A model generated the notes under the pieces. It made no database searches. It had not been told where the DNA came from and saw only the letters and a list, made by a program, of their open reading frames with translations. The translations under genes and the position numbers were made by a program. DNA of 64,000 bases from Micromonospora chokoriensis (GTDB lineage Bacteria > Actinomycetota > Actinomycetes > Mycobacteriales > Micromonosporaceae), in contig NZ_JOAN01000011.1 in assembly GCF_000718555.1 (NCBI RefSeq), positions 1 to 64,000 on the forward strand, given 5' to 3'. Shown here piece by piece: positions 16,557-23,910 of this stretch (positions are counted from its first letter, which is position 1; each line of letters opens with the position of its first letter).

Positions 16557-17540
16557 ATGGAACAGCGCAGCTTCAACCGGCTCGGCCGGACCGTTGGCGC
16601 GGTTGGCCTGGGCGCCTGGCAACTCGGCGCCGACTGGGGCACCGTCAGTGAGGACGACGCGATGGCGGTGCTCGCCGCCGCCGTGGACGCCGGGGTCACC
16701 TTCCTCGACACCGCCGACGTGTACGGCGACGGCCGCAGCGAGCAGCTGATCGGCCGCTTCCTCCGCACCCGCCCCGACGCCGGGCTGACCGTCGCCACCA
16801 AGATGGGCCGCCGCGTCGAGCAGCGGCCGGAGGCGTACACCCTGGCCAACTTCCGGCAGTGGACCGACCGCTCCCGGGCCAACCTGGGCATGGACACCCT
16901 CGACCTGGTCCAGCTGCACTGCCCGCCCACCGCGGTCTTCTCCTCCGACGAGGTCTTCGACGGCCTGGACACCCTCGTCGCCGAGAAGGCCATCGCCGGG
17001 TACGGGGTCAGCGTCGAGACCTGCGACCAGGCCCTCACCGCGATCGCCCGACCGGGGGTGGCGAGCGTTCAGATCATCCTCAACGCGGTCCGCCACAAGC
17101 CCCTGGAGCGCGTCCTGCCGGCTGCGGCGGCAGCCGGCGTCGGCATCATCGCCCGAGTTCCGCTCGCCAGCGGCCTGCTCTCCGGCCGCTACGACGAGCA
17201 CACCGAGTTCCCCGCCGACGACCACCGCAACTACAACCGGCACGGGGCGGCCTTCGACGTCGGGGAGACGTTCTCCGGAGTCGACTTCGATCGAGGTCTG
17301 GCCGCCGTACGCCGGCTGGCCCCGCTTGTCGACGCGGACCGCACGATGGCGCAGTTCGCGCTGCGCTGGGTCTTGGACCAGGCGGGCGTCACCGTGGTCA
17401 TCCCCGGTGCCCGCGACGCTGACCAGGCCCGACGCAACGCCGCCGCGGCGGCGCTGTCCCCGCTCACCGACGAGCAGTTGGCAGCCGTACGCGAAACCTA
17501 CGACGAGCTGATCCGCCCGCAGGTGCACGACCGGTGGTGA
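16557..17540 (+). CDS. Aldo/keto reductase
   Basis: A 327-residue NADPH-dependent aldo/keto reductase. The catalytic residues are Asp and Tyr in FLDTADVYGDG, Lys in TVATKMGRR and His in LVQLHCPPT; VIPGARDADQARRNAAAA is the cofactor-binding end. It differs clearly from the other reductase at 4953-6011, and its substrate is unknown. A 63-residue membrane protein gene follows after 7 bp and is probably co-transcribed. Confidence 0.92.
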   Translation: MEQRSFNRLGRTVGAVGLGAWQLGADWGTVSEDDAMAVLAAAVDAGVTFLDTADVYGDGRSEQLIGRFLRTRPDAGLTVATKMGRRVEQRPEAYTLANFRQWTDRSRANLGMDTLDLVQLHCPPTAVFSSDEVFDGLDTLVAEKAIAGYGVSVETCDQALTAIARPGVASVQIILNAVRHKPLERVLPAAAAAGVGIIARVPLASGLLSGRYDEHTEFPADDHRNYNRHGAAFDVGETFSGVDFDRGLAAVRRLAPLVDADRTMAQFALRWVLDQAGVTVVIPGARDADQARRNAAAAALSPLTDEQLAAVRETYDELIRPQVHDRW

Positions 17541-17547
17541 CGGCGCG

Positions 17548-17739
17548 ATGAGGGGCTGGCTTGCGCTCACCGTCGGCCTGCTGGCCGTGGTGATCGGTGC
17601 GGTGTGGACGGTCCAGGGCCTCGGCTACGTCAGCGGCAGCGTGATGACCGACGAGAAGATCTGGGCGGTGCTCGGCCCGCTGGTGGCGCTGGCCGGGCTG
17701 GTGGTGCTCTGGCTCGGCCTGCGCTCGCGCCGACGCTGA
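17548..17739 (+). CDS. Small two-helix membrane protein (63 aa)
   Basis: Two hydrophobic helices (about residues 4-27 and 40-58) with a short polar loop and an Arg-rich end (LRSRRR). I do not recognise a family. Seven bp separate it from the reductase stop and a clear terminator follows, so it is likely the last gene of that transcript. Confidence 0.7.
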   Translation: MRGWLALTVGLLAVVIGAVWTVQGLGYVSGSVMTDEKIWAVLGPLVALAGLVVLWLGLRSRRR

Positions 17740-17772
17740 GCGGTCGCTCCAGTGGGGAGCCACAGCACGTGA

Positions 17773-17807
17773 AGAGCCCCGCACCCCTTCCGGGGATGCG
17801 GGGCTCT
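17773..17807. terminator. Bidirectional terminator hairpin
   Basis: AGAGCCCCGCA and its complement form the base of a strong stem, with CCCC/GGGG closing a 4-nt loop. It lies between the convergent 63-aa gene and the cold-shock gene, ending both. Confidence 0.8.
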
Positions 17808-17862
17808 CACAACGAGCCTGGGCTGAATCGTCCCACTGGCCGGCGGGGGCCGGCCAGCTCAC

Positions 17863-18066
17863 TCAGATGGGACGAACCTGCTCAGCCTGCGGGCCCTTCT
17901 GACCCTGCGCGATCTCGAACTCCACCCGCTGGTTCTCCTCCAGCGAGCGGTAGCCGCTGGTCTGGATGGCCGAGAAGTGGACGAACACGTCAGCACCCCC
18001 ACCATCGACGGTGATGAAGCCGAAGCCCTTGTCAGCGTTGAACCACTTCACGGTTCCCTGAGCCAT
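17863..18066 (-). CDS. cspA: Cold-shock protein (CspA family)
   Basis: A 67-residue single-domain cold-shock protein, full length for the family. The RNA-binding motifs RNP1 (KGFGFITV) and RNP2 (VFVHFSAI) are both intact. It acts as an RNA chaperone in the cytoplasm. GAGGGAG is 6 nt before the ATG. The region up to the next terminator (about 18308) leaves room for a long 5' untranslated leader of the kind that regulates csp mRNA. Confidence 0.96.
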   Translation of the reverse strand: MAQGTVKWFNADKGFGFITVDGGGADVFVHFSAIQTSGYRSLEENQRVEFEIAQGQKGPQAEQVRPI

Positions 18067-18300
18067 GTGTATCTCCCTCTAAAAACTGGCGGCCGTGCAC
18101 GCCGTCCGGCCGATTGGCCGTTTTTGAGCAGCGGCGCCTGAGGCGGCCCCACGAAGGAGACTTCTCTCAACCCACGCCATCTCGCAACAGCGGGGACCAG
18201 CAAATCACGTACGCAAAAAGTCTGTCACGACCTCTCCGACGAATTTCTCCGACATGTGACCTGACGGATGCCTCAGTTGCGCTGGGCGGCGTCCGAAGCC
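18067..18300 (-). promoter_or_regulatory. Upstream region and probable leader of the cold-shock gene
   Basis: No open reading frame of quality is present in this 230-bp stretch. It is locally richer in A/T (around 18200-18255) than its surroundings and must hold the promoter and untranslated leader of the csp gene. No exact promoter hexamers could be assigned. Confidence 0.4.
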
Positions 18301-18307
18301 ATGCGAA

Positions 18308-18339
18308 AGCCCCCTTCCCATCGATGCGGGAAGGGGGCT
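18308..18339 (-). terminator. Terminator of the DUF4235-DUF3618-holin-X operon
   Basis: Perfect 12-bp arms (AGCCCCCTTCCC and its complement) with an 8-nt loop, 15 bp past the stop of the DUF4235 gene. Confidence 0.85.
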
Positions 18340-18354
18340 GAAGTCGCTGACTGG

Positions 18355-18627
18355 TCAGTCCGGCCAGCTGCCGGTCATCCGGCGGACGCCCACCGCGCCG
18401 CCCCGGTCCACGGCGGCCCGGACGACCGCGAAGATGGCGCCCTGCAACGCCGCGGCGGCCAGGATCTCGCCCCAGCCGCGATCCTCGTCGGTCGCGTTGG
18501 GCGCCTCACCGTCGCCCGCGGTGACCTTCCAGACCTGCCGGAAGATCGCCCCAGCCACCGCGCCTGCGGCGATACCCATCAACACGCCGACCGGCCGGTA
18601 CGCGACCCTGCCGATGCTCTTGCTCAC
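18355..18627 (-). CDS. DUF4235 family small membrane protein
   Basis: A 90-residue protein with two hydrophobic segments (about 12-30 and 56-74) and conserved RVAYRPVGVLMG and ILAAAALQGAIFAVVRA elements, matching DUF4235. The function is unknown. Its start overlaps the end of the DUF3618 gene by 4 nt, giving translational coupling in a three-gene operon. Confidence 0.88.
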   Translation of the reverse strand: MSKSIGRVAYRPVGVLMGIAAGAVAGAIFRQVWKVTAGDGEAPNATDEDRGWGEILAAAALQGAIFAVVRAAVDRGGAVGVRRMTGSWPD

Positions 18628-18953
18628 CTACGCCTCCCCCGCACGATCATCAGCACCACCACGGTGGCCACCGCACCGGCGGCGATGGCCGCCCACGGCA
18701 CCGGGTTGCGTCGTACCAACTCGCCCTTGTCGTACGCCTGCGCCCGCGCCACCCCGGCGTGCCCACGGACCCGGGAGGCGGTCTGCGCGGCCTGATCGCG
18801 CAGCCGTTCCTTAGCCTGCGCGGCGGACTCCTTCAGACGCGCCTTGACGTCGGCCTTGGCGGCCAACGCCTCCATCGTCTCGCCCAACTCGACCCGGGTG
18901 CGACGGATCTCCTCGCGGAGGGCCTCCGTGTCGCCGGTCCCGTTGCCGGTCAT
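18624..18953 (-). CDS. DUF3618 family protein
   Basis: A 109-residue protein: an N-terminal amphipathic helix matching DUF3618 (ALREEIRRTRVELGETMEAL), a Lys/Ala/Arg-rich coiled region of about 40 residues, and a C-terminal transmembrane helix (PWAAIAAGAVATVVVLMIV). It is known only as a partner of holin-X/DUF1469 and DUF4235 proteins in actinobacteria. Both of its boundaries overlap neighbours by 4 nt. Confidence 0.88.
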   Translation of the reverse strand: MTGNGTGDTEALREEIRRTRVELGETMEALAAKADVKARLKESAAQAKERLRDQAAQTASRVRGHAGVARAQAYDKGELVRRNPVPWAAIAAGAVATVVVLMIVRGRRR

Positions 18954-19384
18954 CGCCGCCCCCTGTCCTTCACCGCGGCGGTGACGGTGTCCATGTCTGC
19001 CCGGAGGCTGCGGACCGTGGCCGCCGGCATCGGCGGGACAGCACGGCTGACCTGTTTCTTGCCCACCAGGGCGAGGATGCCGGCCACCAGGAAACAGGCC
19101 ACCGCCACGATCAGCGCCGCGGCCCAGGCGGGCAACACCAGATCGAGCAACAGGATCGCCGTGGCGACCAGCGCACCCACGCCGAAGAACGCGAGCGCGC
19201 CACCGCCGCCGAACAGGCCGATTCCGATGCCCGCGTGCTTACCCTTCTGGGTCAACTCCGCTCGGGCCAGCGTCAGTTCGTCCCGCACGAGGCGGGAAAT
19301 CTGCTCGGTGGCCCGCTGCACCAACTCGGCGGTGGAGGGCTCGCTCCCGTTCTGGGATGTGCGGGCTTTCGCCACGTCAGCCAT
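18950..19384 (-). CDS. Holin-X/DUF1469 (phage holin family) membrane protein
   Basis: A 144-residue protein with an N-terminal helix (VQRATEQISRLVRDELTLARAEL) and two long transmembrane helices (about 50-75 and 85-108), typical of the actinobacterial holin-X superfamily. Despite the name there is no phage context: it heads a chromosomal operon with DUF3618 and DUF4235 genes. AGGAGG-like sequence (CCTCCT on the plus strand) lies just upstream of the ATG at 19384. A role in envelope maintenance is inferred. Confidence 0.88.
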   Translation of the reverse strand: MADVAKARTSQNGSEPSTAELVQRATEQISRLVRDELTLARAELTQKGKHAGIGIGLFGGGGALAFFGVGALVATAILLLDLVLPAWAAALIVAVACFLVAGILALVGKKQVSRAVPPMPAATVRSLRADMDTVTAAVKDRGRR

Positions 19385-19600
19385 GCTGTCCTCCTTTCGT
19401 CATCACCGCGCTGTATGCCCGGAGTCGCCGCTCGTCAATCCTAAAGCGCGCCGAGCCGCTCACCGTCCCCGTTGTCGGGACGCCGCGCCGCCGATACGCG
19501 GCCAGCCGCCGCGTGCACGCCAGAGACGTCCGGCAGCAGATCCCCCACCCAAGCCCGACCAAACCTCGCAACCGGCCGCCTCTCCCCGGCTCCGCAGCGG
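19385..19600. other. Intergenic region upstream of the holin-X operon
   Basis: It must carry the promoter of the holin-X operon (transcribed leftwards). Apart from the ribosome binding site next to 19384, no firm hexamers, genes or strong hairpins are seen. Confidence 0.3.
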
Positions 19601-19720
19601 TGATCACGAGGTTGCCCATGATCCTCGGGGCCTGCCGGGCAAGATCGCACTCGATCCTGGTTGTAGTGGCCTCGACGGGGAGGGAGGCCGCTACAACCAG
19701 GAAGTTGCACGATCTTGCAG
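19601..19720. repeat. Large intergenic palindrome B (homologue of palindrome A) with a degenerate REP arm
   Basis: The main palindrome spans 19639-19718: its arms share GCAAGATCG, an 11-bp CCTGGTTGTAG block and GGCCTC. Half-arm by half-arm it matches palindrome A at 8119-8190. Just before it, around 19600-19620, GGTGATCACGAGGTTGC resembles one arm of the palindrome at 41842-41903. It lies downstream of no minus-strand stop except by readthrough, in the 390-bp gap between the holin-X start and the MscS stop. Confidence 0.7.
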
Positions 19721-19776
19721 CGGCGGCGCGGGCGAAGCGGCGGGGCAGCGCGGCGCGGGGGCGGGGGGTCAGGGGG

Positions 19777-20964
19777 TCAGGGGCGGGATTCTTCGGGGCC
19801 TACGAAGGCTTCGCTGCGGGCGTCGCCGTCGTCGCTGCCGCCGAAGACACGGGCGTCGTCGGGCGCCTCAGTGTCGGAGAGGCGGCGGGCCGGCCTCCTC
19901 GGCTGCACCCACTGCCAGGACAGGTCGCTGGTGGCGTCGCCCAGCTCGGTACGCACCCGGGGCATCGCGGTCGGGCGGTTGTCCCGGATCCAGGCGACCA
20001 GGTGCTCCCGGACGAGGCAGCGCAGGTCCCACAGACTGCCCGCGTCGGCGGCGCTGACCAAGCCGCGCATCCGTACCACCCCGCCAGTGGCGTCGGTGAC
20101 CTGCAGGACGCAGACCCGCCCGTCCCACAGCTCGGTGCCTTCGACCAGCCGGCGCAGCTCCTCGCGCATGGTCTGCACCGGCACCGCCCAGTCCACGTCG
20201 AACTCGGCGGTGCCGAGCACTGCCGCCTCGGTGCGGGTCCAGTTCTGGAAGGGCTTGCTGGTGAAGTACGAGGTGGGCAGGATCAACCTGCGGTCGTCCC
20301 AGATCTGCACCACGACGTAGCTGAGGGTCAGCTCCTCGATCCGACCCCACTCCCCCTCGACGACGACCACGTCGTCGAGCCGGACGGCGTCGCTGAAGGC
20401 GAGTTGGAGGCCGGCGAAGACGTTGCCGAGCAGGCTCTGCGCGGCGAGCGCGGCCACCACACCGACCACACCGGCCGAGGTCAGCACACCGGCGCCGATG
20501 CCCCGCACGCTGGGGAAGGTCATCAGCATCACGCCGACGGTCAGGATGACGATCACCGCGATGGTCAGTCGGCGCAGCATCACCACCTGGGTCCGGACGC
20601 GGCGGGCGTGCCGGTTGTCCGGTACGTCGACCCGGAACCGGGCCAGCGCGGTGTCCTCCACGACGACCAGCAGGGAGGCGACCAGCCAGGCGGTGGTGGC
20701 GATGACGGCGAGGATGAGCAGGTGCAGCAGCAGCCGTCGCCAGCTCTCGCCGACCGCGTACCCGGTGCTGAAACGGGCGGCGAACTGCACGGCGAGGACC
20801 GTCCCGGCGACCTGGAACGGGCGGTGCGCGTGGTCGGTCAGCTCGGTCAGCAGCAGTGAGCGGCGGCCGAACCGGCGGGTCAGCCGGTGGACGACCTCGA
20901 CCAGGAACAGGGCGACCGCCGCCGCGACGAGCGCGGCGACGGCCGTTTCGAGATAGTTCTGCAC
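19777..20964 (-). CDS. MscS-family mechanosensitive ion channel
   Basis: About 395 residues: four hydrophobic helices, then the MscS pore helix and beta domain (VVAALAAQSLLGNVFAGLQL, DDVVVVEGEWGRIEELTL, LILPTSYF) and a cytoplasmic C-terminus with an acidic, disordered tail. It should release solutes under membrane tension. I favour GTG 20964, with GGGGAG 10 nt upstream. An in-frame TTG at 21009 would place the start inside the hairpin that ends the upstream gene. It stands alone on its transcript. Confidence 0.9.
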   Translation of the reverse strand: MQNYLETAVAALVAAAVALFLVEVVHRLTRRFGRRSLLLTELTDHAHRPFQVAGTVLAVQFAARFSTGYAVGESWRRLLLHLLILAVIATTAWLVASLLVVVEDTALARFRVDVPDNRHARRVRTQVVMLRRLTIAVIVILTVGVMLMTFPSVRGIGAGVLTSAGVVGVVAALAAQSLLGNVFAGLQLAFSDAVRLDDVVVVEGEWGRIEELTLSYVVVQIWDDRRLILPTSYFTSKPFQNWTRTEAAVLGTAEFDVDWAVPVQTMREELRRLVEGTELWDGRVCVLQVTDATGGVVRMRGLVSAADAGSLWDLRCLVREHLVAWIRDNRPTAMPRVRTELGDATSDLSWQWVQPRRPARRLSDTEAPDDARVFGGSDDGDARSEAFVGPEESRP

Positions 20965-20990
20965 GGCTTCGATGCTCCCCTTCGACCAGG

Positions 20991-21029
20991 CGTCGGGCAC
21001 TTCGGGCAAAAGCCCAAGAGTGCCCGACG
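20991..21029 (-). terminator. Terminator hairpin of the DUF1206 gene
   Basis: Arms of 11 bp (CGTCGGGCACT and its complement) enclose an inner GGGC-AAAA-GCCC stem. It sits 18 bp past the stop of the DUF1206 gene and just before the MscS gene. Confidence 0.75.
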
Positions 21030-21046
21030 GCCCGCGTTTCGACCAG

Positions 21047-21868
21047 TCAGACCTTGCGGTACCGGGACTGAAGGAAGCAGTAGATGCCGAAGGCGGCGAT
21101 GCCCAGGGCGACCAGGGTCAGCAGGAACATGCCGTACGACTGCTCGCGCAGGGCGTGCAGCGCGGCATCCAGACCTCGGGCCTTCTCCGGGTCGTAGTTC
21201 ACGGCGGCCACGATGACCAGCAGACCGGCGATGCCGTACGCGACGCCCTTGGCCACGTAGCCGGCGATGCCGAGGCGGCGGGCGAGCTGGCGGGTCTTCG
21301 GGCTCATCTCGCCGGTCTTCAGGTGCTTCTCGAACTTCTTGCGGGCGCCGTAGATGACCAGGCCGACGCCGATCGCGGCGAGCACGAGCCCGGCCAGGCC
21401 GACCAGCCAGCGACCGCCGCTGGAGGTCATCAGCTTGCCGGTCAACGCCTCCTGCTGGTCGGCGCTGTTGGACGAGGCGTCGCTGAAGACCTTGAAGGCG
21501 GTCCAGGCGAAGTAGAGGTAGACGATGGTCCGGCCGGCCGAGGCGAGCCGTTCCATGACCCGCTCCTTGCCCCGCTCGGCGCGGTGCCCGCCCGCCGCCT
21601 CCAGCGCCTGCCAGAGCGCCATCGCGAGCAGGCCGATCCCGACGGCGATGACCAGGAACTTACCGAGGGGCTGTGCGGAGAGGGTACGCAGCGCGCCGGA
21701 CTGGTCGCCGTCGTCGGACGACGTGCCGAACGCGATCTGCAACGCCAACCAGGCGAAGAGGAGGTGGACGATGCCGTAGCCGATGAAGCCGGCCCGGGCG
21801 AGGAGTTCCAGCCACCGGCTGTCCGCCGTTCGGGAGGCGGTGGCTTCGGCGCTACGGGTGAGTGACAT
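21047..21868 (-). CDS. DUF1206 family membrane protein
   Basis: A 273-residue protein with six transmembrane helices arranged as three repeats of a two-helix unit (begun by FIGYGIVHLLFAW, TIVYLYFAWTAFKVF and IAGYVAKGVAYGIAG), the internal threefold repeat of DUF1206. The function is unknown; it is an inner-membrane protein. The ATG at 21868 is chosen because an upstream ATG at 21901 adds non-homologous residues. Confidence 0.9.
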   Translation of the reverse strand: MSLTRSAEATASRTADSRWLELLARAGFIGYGIVHLLFAWLALQIAFGTSSDDGDQSGALRTLSAQPLGKFLVIAVGIGLLAMALWQALEAAGGHRAERGKERVMERLASAGRTIVYLYFAWTAFKVFSDASSNSADQQEALTGKLMTSSGGRWLVGLAGLVLAAIGVGLVIYGARKKFEKHLKTGEMSPKTRQLARRLGIAGYVAKGVAYGIAGLLVIVAAVNYDPEKARGLDAALHALREQSYGMFLLTLVALGIAAFGIYCFLQSRYRKV

Positions 21869-21927
21869 GGCGTCACAATCTCCGATTCTGAAGATTCCCA
21901 AACGTCGGCCACCGCCGCCCGCCCAGC

Positions 21928-22293
21928 TCAGCTGCCCGGGTTACGCGATACGCGAATCTTGACCTGCTGGTCGGTCACGCTGTCCAGGGTGACCGCGAAG
22001 CCTCCGGCCTCGGCGGCCTGCTGGCCCACGGTGAGGCTGAGCTGCTCACCGGCGACCTCGACGGTGACCTGGTCACCCTCGGCGCCGACCAGCTTGGCCT
22101 CGACGCCCAGGATGGTGGCGCTCGCGTCGACACCCCGCTCGAAGGTGACAGTGCAGGCGTCCAGCCCGCAGTCGGTGGAGGCGCCCTGGGAGCTGCACCC
22201 GGCGAGCACGGCGAGGCCGAGCGCCAGACCGGCGAAGAGACCGGCGGCGCGACGGACGGGGGGAATGGGCATGGTGGCGGGTCGGTTCGTCAC
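21928..22293 (-). CDS. Secreted lipoprotein of unknown function (121 aa)
   Basis: The N-terminal signal peptide ends in the lipobox LAGC (Cys near residue 33), so the mature protein is probably lipid-anchored outside the membrane. The mature part is small, has two further Cys (DCGLDAC) and is beta-rich. No family is recognised. The GTG at 22293 is used; ATG 22272 is an alternative that still keeps the signal peptide. Confidence 0.75.
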   Translation of the reverse strand: MTNRPATMPIPPVRRAAGLFAGLALGLAVLAGCSSQGASTDCGLDACTVTFERGVDASATILGVEAKLVGAEGDQVTVEVAGEQLSLTVGQQAAEAGGFAVTLDSVTDQQVKIRVSRNPGS

Positions 22294-22376
22294 CTAGCCA
22301 AGAGTACGAGACATCCGCGACGGCACCGCCGAACGGTGATCACCCGGTGGCTGAGCAGGGCCGCAGGAGCACCAGC

Positions 22377-22382
22377 TAGGGT
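22377..22382 (+). promoter_or_regulatory. Leaderless -10 box (TAGGGT)
   Basis: TAGGGT, then 7 nt, then ATG 22390, with no ribosome binding site. Confidence 0.55.
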
Positions 22383-22389
22383 CCGGGAC

Positions 22390-23616
22390 ATGCCGTTCGA
22401 CATCGCCCGCACCCGGGCCGCGTACCCCGCCCTGACCGAGGGATTCGTCCACTTCGACGGTGCCGGGGGCACCCAGACCGCAGCGGGTGTGATCGACGCG
22501 GTCACCGACGCCATGCGGACTGCCGTCGGTAACCGCAGCGCCGCCAACGTCGCGGGACGCCGGTCGTTGGAGATGGTGGCCGAGGCCCGCTCGGCGGTGG
22601 CCGATCTGCTCGGCGCCGACCCGGCCGGAGTGGTGCTGGGCCCGAGCGCGACCGCGCTGACGTACACCCTGGCTCGCACGCTCGGCGCGACCTGGCGCCC
22701 GGGTGACGAGGTGGTGGTGTCCCGGCTCGACCACGACTCGAACGTGCGACCGTGGGTGCAGGCCGCCGAGGCGGCCGGCGCGACGGTGCGCTGGGCCGAG
22801 GTCGACCGGCACACCGGTGAGCTGCCCGCGGCCCAGTACGCGGACCTGGTCGGTGAGCGGACCCGCCTGGTCGCGGTGACCGCCGGCAGCAACGCCATCG
22901 GCACCATGCCGGACGTGCCGGCGATCGCCAAGACCGCCCACGCCGTCGGCGCGCTTGTCTACGTCGACGGGGTGCACGCGGTTCCCCACGGGCCGACCGA
23001 CCTGGCCTCGCTCGGTGCCGACGTGCTGGTCACCAGCGCGTACAAGTGGTCCGGGCCGCACCTGGCGGCGATGGTGGCCGACCCGGCCCGGTGGGCGGCG
23101 CTGCGCCCGGCGAAGCTGGTGCCGTCCTCCGACGCGGTGCCGGACCGGTTCGAGTACGGCACGCCGAGCTTCCCGCTGCTGGCCGGCGTGGCCGCCGCGG
23201 TGGATCACCTGGCCGGGCTGGACCCGGACGCGGTCGGGGACCGGCGGGCGCGGCTGCGGGCCGGGCTGGCCGCCGCCCAGGCGCACGAGGAGGCGCTGCT
23301 GGAACGGCTGCTCGCCGGGTTCGCGCAGCGGCCCGCGATCACCGTCTACGGCTCGCCGGCCCGGCGTTGCCCGACGGTGTCGTTCCGGGTCGCCGGGATG
23401 TCGCCGGCGGCCACCCAGGAGGCGTTGGGCGCCGCCGGGTTCTGCCTCTCCGTCGGCGACTACTACGCCTACGAGTACTTCCAGCTGATGGGGCTGCGCG
23501 ACAGCGGCGGCGCGGTGCGGGCCAGCATCTACCACTACAACACGGCCGACGAGGTGGACCGGTTGCTCGCCGAACTCGACGCGCTGGCCGATGCCCCGGG
23601 GACAATGGCCGGATGA
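22390..23616 (+). CDS. Class V aminotransferase, cysteine desulfurase-like (TIGR01976 type)
   Basis: A 408-residue PLP enzyme. The Schiff-base Lys is in VTSAYKWSGPH, preceded by the PLP-binding Asp/His in VYVDGVHAVPHG. The GAGGTQ start and the absence of the mobile Cys loop of IscS/SufS match the cysteine desulfurase-like TIGR01976 group, whose reaction is not settled. The ATG at 22390 is supported by a leaderless promoter. The next gene (GNAT) overlaps its stop by 4 nt. Confidence 0.9.
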   Translation: MPFDIARTRAAYPALTEGFVHFDGAGGTQTAAGVIDAVTDAMRTAVGNRSAANVAGRRSLEMVAEARSAVADLLGADPAGVVLGPSATALTYTLARTLGATWRPGDEVVVSRLDHDSNVRPWVQAAEAAGATVRWAEVDRHTGELPAAQYADLVGERTRLVAVTAGSNAIGTMPDVPAIAKTAHAVGALVYVDGVHAVPHGPTDLASLGADVLVTSAYKWSGPHLAAMVADPARWAALRPAKLVPSSDAVPDRFEYGTPSFPLLAGVAAAVDHLAGLDPDAVGDRRARLRAGLAAAQAHEEALLERLLAGFAQRPAITVYGSPARRCPTVSFRVAGMSPAATQEALGAAGFCLSVGDYYAYEYFQLMGLRDSGGAVRASIYHYNTADEVDRLLAELDALADAPGTMAG

Positions 23617-23900
23617 GCACCCTGGTCGAGGACAACCCGGCGAAGCACCGCTTCGAGATCCTGGTCGACGACGCGCTGGCCGGCTTCACCGCGTACCTGC
23701 CGCGCGGGGAGGTCCTGGTCTTCACCCACACCGAGGTGGACCGGGGCTTCCAGGGCAAGGGGGTGGGCAGCGCGCTGGTCCGGGGCACCCTGGACGAGCT
23801 CCGCGCGCGCGGCACGACCGTGGTGCCGCAGTGCCCCTTCATGGCCGCGTTCATCGACAAGCACCCCGAGTACGCCGACCTGGTCGCCGACCTCCCGTAG
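23613..23900 (+). CDS. Small GNAT N-acetyltransferase (YjdJ type)
   Basis: A 95-residue GCN5-related acetyltransferase domain of the short YjdJ kind: VFTHTEVDRGFQGKGVGSALV holds the acetyl-CoA pyrophosphate loop and PQCPFMAAFIDKHPEY the C-terminal motif. The ATG overlaps the previous stop (ATGA), so the two genes are translated together. The substrate is unknown. Confidence 0.92.
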   Translation: MSTLVEDNPAKHRFEILVDDALAGFTAYLPRGEVLVFTHTEVDRGFQGKGVGSALVRGTLDELRARGTTVVPQCPFMAAFIDKHPEYADLVADLP

Positions 23901-23910
23901 GGCGGGACTG

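Noticed and set aside
18950-19384. Prophage, because of a holin-family hit
   Set aside because: The actinobacterial holin-X/DUF1469 family is chromosomal, and no capsid, tail, integrase or lysin genes are nearby.
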